This document shows, piece after piece, positions 58,625 through 64,000 of a DNA stretch of 64,000 nucleotides; position 1 is the first letter of the stretch, and each line of letters begins with the position of its first letter. The stretch covers positions 1-64,000 of the forward strand of contig JADGPP010000004.1 of the NCBI GenBank assembly GCA_017882375.1. The letters run 5' to 3'. This DNA is from Solirubrobacteraceae bacterium (GTDB lineage: Bacteria > Actinomycetota > Thermoleophilia > Solirubrobacterales > Solirubrobacteraceae). A program made the position numbers and the translations under genes. The notes under the pieces were generated by a model that saw only the letters and a program-made list of their open reading frames with translations, did no database searches and was not told the origin of the DNA.

Positions 58625-59758
58625 GTGAGCCAGCGGCGCGACGGATACGTGCTGCTGGAGGACGGCACGCGCTTTGACGGCGAGCTGTGCGGCGCCGACG
58701 GGCCGGCACTCGGCGAGGTCGTGTTCACGACCGGCATGTCCGGCTATCAGGAGTCGATGACCGACCCGTCGTTCGCCGGGCAGCTGATCGCCTTCACATA
58801 CCCGCACATCGGCAACTACGGCGCCAGCGCCGCCGCGATGGAGTCCGATCGCCCGTGGGCGCGTGCGGCGATCATGCGCGAGGCCGGCAACCGCGAGGAC
58901 GCGCCGACCGCCGAGCACGGCTGGCTGGACTGGCTGACCGACTGCGGCGTGGTCGCGATCTCCGGCGTCGACACGCGCTCGCTCGTGCGCCACATCCGCG
59001 ACGCCGGCGCGATGCGCGGGGGAGTGTTCGCCGCGAGCATCGCCGAGCGCGACGCGGCCGAGCAGATCCAGGCCGAGCCGCCGATGGCCGGGCAGGATCT
59101 CGCCGCCGTCGTCACGCCCAGCCAGGTCAGCCACCACGGCCAGGGCGGCGACGGCCCGCGCATCGCCGTGATCGACACCGGCATCAAGGGCTCGATGGTG
59201 CGCGAGCTGGTCGCGCGCGGCGCGCACGTGTCGCTGCACCCGTGCGCCTCCAGCGCCGAGCAGCTGCTCGACGACGACCCCGACGCGATCTTCCTCGCCA
59301 ACGGCCCCGGCGACCCGGCGGCGCTGGACTACATCGTGCAGACGCTGCGCCGGCTGATCGGCGTAAAGCCCGTGTGGGGGATCTGCCTCGGCCACCAGCT
59401 GCTCTGCCGCGCGGTTGGATTGGAGACCTTCAAGCTGCCGTTCGGCCACCGCGGCGCCAACCATCCGGTCAAGGATCTGCAGACCGGCAAGGTGGAGATC
59501 ACCTCGCAGAACCACGGCTTCGCCGCCGTCGGCCCCGGCGGCGCGCGCACGATCGACTCCGACGAGCCCGTGCGCTGGGAGACCGACTTCGGCGCCGCGG
59601 CGCTGTCGCACGTCAACCTCTACGACCGCACCGTCGAGGGCCTGGAGCTGCTCGACGTGCCCGGCGGGACCGTGCAGTACCACCCCGAGGCAGGACCCGG
59701 CCCGCACGACAGCCTGTACCTGTTCGACCGCTTTCTCCAGCGCATCGCCGCCGCCTGA
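58625..59758 (+). CDS. carA: Carbamoyl-phosphate synthase small subunit
   Basis: [22 protein letters not shown]-like segment, [34 protein letters not shown]. Confidence 0.97.
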   Translation: MSQRRDGYVLLEDGTRFDGELCGADGPALGEVVFTTGMSGYQESMTDPSFAGQLIAFTYPHIGNYGASAAAMESDRPWARAAIMREAGNREDAPTAEHGWLDWLTDCGVVAISGVDTRSLVRHIRDAGAMRGGVFAASIAERDAAEQIQAEPPMAGQDLAAVVTPSQVSHHGQGGDGPRIAVIDTGIKGSMVRELVARGAHVSLHPCASSAEQLLDDDPDAIFLANGPGDPAALDYIVQTLRRLIGVKPVWGICLGHQLLCRAVGLETFKLPFGHRGANHPVKDLQTGKVEITSQNHGFAAVGPGGARTIDSDEPVRWETDFGAAALSHVNLYDRTVEGLELLDVPGGTVQYHPEAGPGPHDSLYLFDRFLQRIAAA

Positions 59759-62700
59759 TGCCCAGGCGCGCGGACATCCACAAGATCCTGATCCTCGGCT
59801 CCGGGCCGATCGTGATCGGGCAGGCCGCCGAGTTCGACTACTCCGGCGTGCAGGCCTGCAAGGTGCTGCGCGAGGAGGGCTTCCAGGTCGTGCTCGTCAA
59901 CTCCAACCCGGCGACGATCATGACCGATCCAGAGTTCGCCGAGGCGACCTACATCGAGCCGCTGCTGCCGGGCCCGGTCACGCAGGTGATCGAGCGCGAG
60001 CGCCCCGACGCGCTGCTGGGCACGCTCGGCGGGCAGACGGCGCTGAACCTGGCAAAGGCGCTGCACGACGACGGCACGCTGGAGCGCTTCGGCGTCGAGC
60101 TGATCGGCGCCAACTACGAGGCGATCGCCTGCGCCGAGGACCGCGAGCTGTTCGGCCAGGCGATGGCGCGCGCCGGGCTGCGCATGCCCAAGAGCGCGAT
60201 CGCCACGAGCATCGAGCAGGCCCAGACCCAGCTGGCCGGGCTCGGCCTGCCGTGCGTCGTGCGCCCGGCGTTCACGCTCGGCGGGCGCGGCGGCGGCATC
60301 GCGCGCAGCGCCGAGGACTTCCAACGGATCGTCGCGGCAGGAATCGAGGCCTCGCCGATCGGCCAGGTGCTGCTCGACGAGTCGGTGATCGGCTGGGGCG
60401 AGTTCGAGCTGGAGGTGATGCGCGACAGCGCCGACAACGTCGTGATCGTCTGCTCGATCGAGAACGTCGACCCGATGGGCGTGCACACCGGCGACTCGGT
60501 CACCGTCGCTCCGCAGCAGACGCTCACCGACCACCTCTACCAGCAGCTGCGCGACCAGGCGATCACCGTGATCCGCGCCGTCGGCGTGGAGACCGGCGGC
60601 TCCAACGTGCAGTTCGCCGTCAATCCCGAGACCGAGGAGATCCTCGTGATCGAGATGAACCCGCGCGTCTCGCGCTCCTCGGCGCTGGCCTCCAAGGCGA
60701 CCGGCTTTCCGATCGCCAAGATCGCCGCGCGCCTGGCCGTCGGCTACCTGCTGGAGGAGATCGACAACGACATCACCGGCGTCACGCCCGCGTGCTTTGA
60801 GCCGACGATCGACTACGTCGTCGTCAAGTGGCCGCGCTTCGCCTTTGAGAAGTTCCCCGGATCGGACGCCACGCTGTCGACGCACATGAAGTCCGTCGGC
60901 GAGACGATGGCCTTCGGGCGCACCTTCCAGCAGGCCTTCGCCAAGGCGCTGCGCTCGCGCGAGCTCGACAAGCCGCCGGTGCTGGGCGAGCTGGACGAGC
61001 AGGAGCTGCTCGCGCGCCTGCAGGTCCCGCTGCCCGACCGGTATGAGGTCGTGCTCGAGCTGCTCGGCCGCGGCGCGAGCATCGAGGCCGTGCACGAGCC
61101 CACGCGCATCGACCCGTGGTTCCTGGCCGAGCTGCGCGCGCTTGCGCTCGACCCCGAGGGCCCGTTCGCCGGCGAGCGCTCGTTCATGTCCGTCGACACC
61201 TGCGCCGCCGAGTTCCCCGCGCGCACGCCCTACTACTACTCCGGCTGGGAGCGCCCGGGTTCCGGCGGGGTCCGCCACGAGGTGCGCCGCGAGGGCGACT
61301 GCGGCGGCGCCTCGGGGCGCTCCTCGATCGTCATCCTCGGCTCCGGGCCCAACCGGATCGGGCAGGGAATCGAGTTTGATTACTGCTGCGTGCATGCCGC
61401 AATGACCGTGCGCGAGTCCGGCTGCGACGCGGTGATGATCAACTGCAACCCCGAGACCGTCTCCACCGACTACGACACCTCCGACCGTCTGTACTTCGAG
61501 CCGCTGACGCTGGCCGACGTGCTCGCCGTCGTCGAGGTCGAGAAGCCGCGCGGGCTGATCCTGCAGTTCGGCGGCCAGACGCCGCTGAAGCTCGCCGCCG
61601 GCCTCGAGGCGGCGGGGGTGCCGTTGCTGGGCACGAGCCCAGCGGCGATCGACTTGGCCGAGGACCGCGGGCGCTTCGGCGCGCTGCTCGAGAGCCTCGG
61701 CTACAAGGCACCACCGTATGCGAGTGCCCGCTCGGTCGCGAAGGCGCTCGACTCCGCGCTGGATGTCGGCTTTCCGCTACTCGTGCGACCGTCCTACGTG
61801 CTCGGCGGGCGCGCGATGGAGATCGTCTACTCCTCTCAAGGTCTTGCGGACTACTTGGAGCGACAAGGTGTGCGCGCCGTCGAGGACCTGCCCGGGCAGC
61901 AGGCCGAGATCTTCCTCGACCGCTTCCTGGAGAACGCCACCGAGGTCGACGTCGACGCGCTGTGCGACGGGCGCGAGGTGTGGATCGGCGGCATCATGCA
62001 GCACGTCGAGGAGGCCGGCGTGCACTCCGGCGACAGCGCCTGCGTGCTGCCGCCGCACTCGCTCGGCGAGGAGATGCTCGAGCAGATGCGCGCCGCCACG
62101 CGCGAGATCGCGCTGGCGATCGGCGTCGTCGGGCTGATCAACGTGCAGTACGCCGTGCACGCCGGCGAGCTGTACGTGATCGAGGCCAACCCGCGCGCAT
62201 CGCGCACGGTTCCCTTCGTCTCCAAGGCCGTCGGGCTGCCGCTGGCCAAGCTCGCCTGCCGGATCATGCTCGGCGAGTCGATCGCCGAGCTGGACCTGCC
62301 GCGTCAGCGCGAAGGCCTCGGCTTCGGCGACCACGTCTCGGTCAAGGAGGCCGTGCTGCCGTTCGACCGCTTCGAGGGCTCAGACGCGCTGCTCGGCCCG
62401 GAGATGCGCTCGACCGGCGAGGTGATGGGCATCGCGCGCGACTTCCCCACGGCGTTCGCCAAGGCCCAGGCGGCCGCCGGCGTGCCGCTGCCCAGCGAGG
62501 GGACCGCGTTCATCACCGTCACCGACTCCGACAAGGCAGGCGCCTTCGCCGTCGCGCAGATCCTGCACGACAACGGCTTTGCGATCGTCGCCACGCGCGG
62601 CACCGCCGAAGCGATCGAGCGCATGGGCGTGCCCGCGCAGCGGCTGAACAAGATCGGCGAGGGCTCGCCGCACGTGCTCGACTGGATCGAGCGCGGCGAC

Positions 62701-62922
62701 GTCGACCTCGTCGTCAACACGCCCACCGGCTACGGCGCGCGCACCGACGGCTACGAGATCCGCCGCGCGGCCGTGTCGCACGGGATTCCCTGCGTGACCA
62801 CGCTGGCCGCCGGCGTCTCTGCAGCACGCGCGATCGCCAGCGCGCGGCGCGACGGCGAGCCCGCCGTGCTCTGCCTGCAGGAGCTGCACGGCGTGCGCGC
62901 CGACGGGGTCCAGACGACGTGA
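59758..62922 (+). CDS. carB: Carbamoyl-phosphate synthase large subunit
   Basis: [33 protein letters not shown]; second half [24 protein letters not shown]. Confidence 0.98.
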   Translation: MPRRADIHKILILGSGPIVIGQAAEFDYSGVQACKVLREEGFQVVLVNSNPATIMTDPEFAEATYIEPLLPGPVTQVIERERPDALLGTLGGQTALNLAKALHDDGTLERFGVELIGANYEAIACAEDRELFGQAMARAGLRMPKSAIATSIEQAQTQLAGLGLPCVVRPAFTLGGRGGGIARSAEDFQRIVAAGIEASPIGQVLLDESVIGWGEFELEVMRDSADNVVIVCSIENVDPMGVHTGDSVTVAPQQTLTDHLYQQLRDQAITVIRAVGVETGGSNVQFAVNPETEEILVIEMNPRVSRSSALASKATGFPIAKIAARLAVGYLLEEIDNDITGVTPACFEPTIDYVVVKWPRFAFEKFPGSDATLSTHMKSVGETMAFGRTFQQAFAKALRSRELDKPPVLGELDEQELLARLQVPLPDRYEVVLELLGRGASIEAVHEPTRIDPWFLAELRALALDPEGPFAGERSFMSVDTCAAEFPARTPYYYSGWERPGSGGVRHEVRREGDCGGASGRSSIVILGSGPNRIGQGIEFDYCCVHAAMTVRESGCDAVMINCNPETVSTDYDTSDRLYFEPLTLADVLAVVEVEKPRGLILQFGGQTPLKLAAGLEAAGVPLLGTSPAAIDLAEDRGRFGALLESLGYKAPPYASARSVAKALDSALDVGFPLLVRPSYVLGGRAMEIVYSSQGLADYLERQGVRAVEDLPGQQAEIFLDRFLENATEVDVDALCDGREVWIGGIMQHVEEAGVHSGDSACVLPPHSLGEEMLEQMRAATREIALAIGVVGLINVQYAVHAGELYVIEANPRASRTVPFVSKAVGLPLAKLACRIMLGESIAELDLPRQREGLGFGDHVSVKEAVLPFDRFEGSDALLGPEMRSTGEVMGIARDFPTAFAKAQAAAGVPLPSEGTAFITVTDSDKAGAFAVAQILHDNGFAIVATRGTAEAIERMGVPAQRLNKIGEGSPHVLDWIERGDVDLVVNTPTGYGARTDGYEIRRAAVSHGIPCVTTLAAGVSAARAIASARRDGEPAVLCLQELHGVRADGVQTT

Positions 62923-63746
62923 GCCAGTGGAGCGCCGCGCCGGCGCCGTTTGCCCGCCGGCTGCTGACGGTGCTGGGCATCGACGAGCTCGGCGTCTACC
63001 GCGTGCTGCGCGTCGCCGACGTCGAGACGCCCGAGCCCCGTCCCGGACAGTTCGCGATGCTCGCCACCGCCGAGCGCTGGGGCGGGGGAGAGGACGAGCG
63101 GCCATACCTGCCGCGGGCCTTCTCGATCGCCCGCCGGCGCATCGGCGAGTCACACTTCCTGCTCGAGGACGTCGGCCCGGGCACGCGCCGTCTGTGCGAG
63201 CTGCGCGAGGGCGACGGGCTGTGGGCGCTCGGGCCGCTCGGCAGAGGCTTCCAACCGCCCAGGCCGCGCCATCGCGCGATCCTCGTCGGCGGCGGCGTCG
63301 GCATCGCCCCGCTGGCGATCCTCCAGGACGCGCTGGAGGCCGAGGCGGCCACCGACGTGACCGTGCTGCTCGGCTTTCGCGACGGCGCGCGCGCCCAGGG
63401 CGCCGCGCTGCTGCACGGCGCGCGCGTGGCCACCGACGACGGCTCGGTCGGCCATCACGGTCTGCTTACCGAGCTGCTCTCCCAGGAGCTCTACCGAGAC
63501 TCCCGCGCCGAGGTCTACGCCTGCGGGCCGGCGCCGATGCTCGAGGCCGTGCGCGCGATGTGCGCGACCCGCGACGTGCCCGCGCAGCTTGCCCTGGAGG
63601 CCGGCATGGCCTGCGGCTTCGGCGCCTGCTACGGCTGCGCGGTGCCCAAGCGCGGCGGTGGCTACCTGCGCGTGTGCGTCGACGGCCCGGTGATCGACGC
63701 CCGCGAGCTCGATTGCGTCTCAGAGCACGCCGGGGCCCCGTCGTGA
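62919..63746 (+). CDS. pyrK: Dihydroorotate dehydrogenase electron transfer subunit PyrK (GTG start)
   Basis: PGQFAMLAT...[13 protein letters not shown]...[19 protein letters not shown]...[17 protein letters not shown] Fe-S motif. Confidence 0.93.
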   Translation: MSQWSAAPAPFARRLLTVLGIDELGVYRVLRVADVETPEPRPGQFAMLATAERWGGGEDERPYLPRAFSIARRRIGESHFLLEDVGPGTRRLCELREGDGLWALGPLGRGFQPPRPRHRAILVGGGVGIAPLAILQDALEAEAATDVTVLLGFRDGARAQGAALLHGARVATDDGSVGHHGLLTELLSQELYRDSRAEVYACGPAPMLEAVRAMCATRDVPAQLALEAGMACGFGACYGCAVPKRGGGYLRVCVDGPVIDARELDCVSEHAGAPS

Positions 63747-64000
63747 GCCACGGCGTGGAGTTCTGCGGGCTGTCGCTGGCCCATCCGGTGATCAACGGCT
63801 CGGGCACGTTCGATGCGATCGCCGCGCGCCGCGCGTTCGGCCCGGCGCTGGAGCGCGACTTCCCGTTCGCCGCATACGTGTCGAAGACGATCACGCTGGC
63901 CGCGCGCGCGGGCAACCCGGCTCCGCGCTTGTGGGAGGCGCCCGGCGGGCTGATCAACTCGATCGGGTTGCCGAACAACGGCCTGGATGGCTACATCGCC
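63743..64000 (+). CDS. pyrD: Dihydroorotate dehydrogenase, class 1B-like, truncated by window end
   Basis: GTG start in 4-bp overlap; VEFCGLSLAHPVINGSGTFD...YVSKTITLAARAGNPAPRLWEAPGGLINSIGLPNNGLDGYIA. Confidence 0.93.
   Translation, partial: MSHGVEFCGLSLAHPVINGSGTFDAIAARRAFGPALERDFPFAAYVSKTITLAARAGNPAPRLWEAPGGLINSIGLPNNGLDGYIA

Noticed and set aside
59620-61395. 591-aa minus-strand ORF
   Set aside because: Antisense to carA/carB.

Overview
High-G+C actinobacterial chromosome segment, probably Thermoleophilia/Solirubrobacterales (inferred from gene content). Most of it is dense housekeeping sequence: a SigB/SigF-type partner-switching stress cluster (0.5-4.1 kb), Ppx/GppA, a COG2907-DUF1365-CFA synthase lipid operon, PdxS/PdxT, ManB, YebC-RuvCAB, SecDF, RecJ, Rel/SpoT, an amino-acid ABC transporter, RNase Z, and a full pyr operon (pyrR-B-C-isochorismatase-carA-carB-pyrK-pyrD). 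Two leader RNAs stand out. One is a SAM-I riboswitch upstream of a threonine-synthase-like gene translationally coupled to a CysO/MoaD-type sulfur-carrier gene. The other is a PyrR-type RNA loop overlapping the pyrR ribosome-binding site. The accessory region (about 45.7-53.9 kb) is a tRNA-Arg(CCG)-targeted island. It has an intact tRNA and tyrosine integrase at the right end and two displaced 3'-tRNA fragments at 45737 and 48253. It also holds a fossil integrase C-terminus, TA-like modules, a frameshifted orphan gene, an IS630 remnant and strong palindromes. This looks like tandem accretion of two related elements. The best candidate for something underdescribed is the SAM-riboswitch-thrC-CysO unit, possibly a thiocarboxylate-dependent homocysteine route. 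All calls come from reading the sequence and the supplied ORFs; no searches were run.
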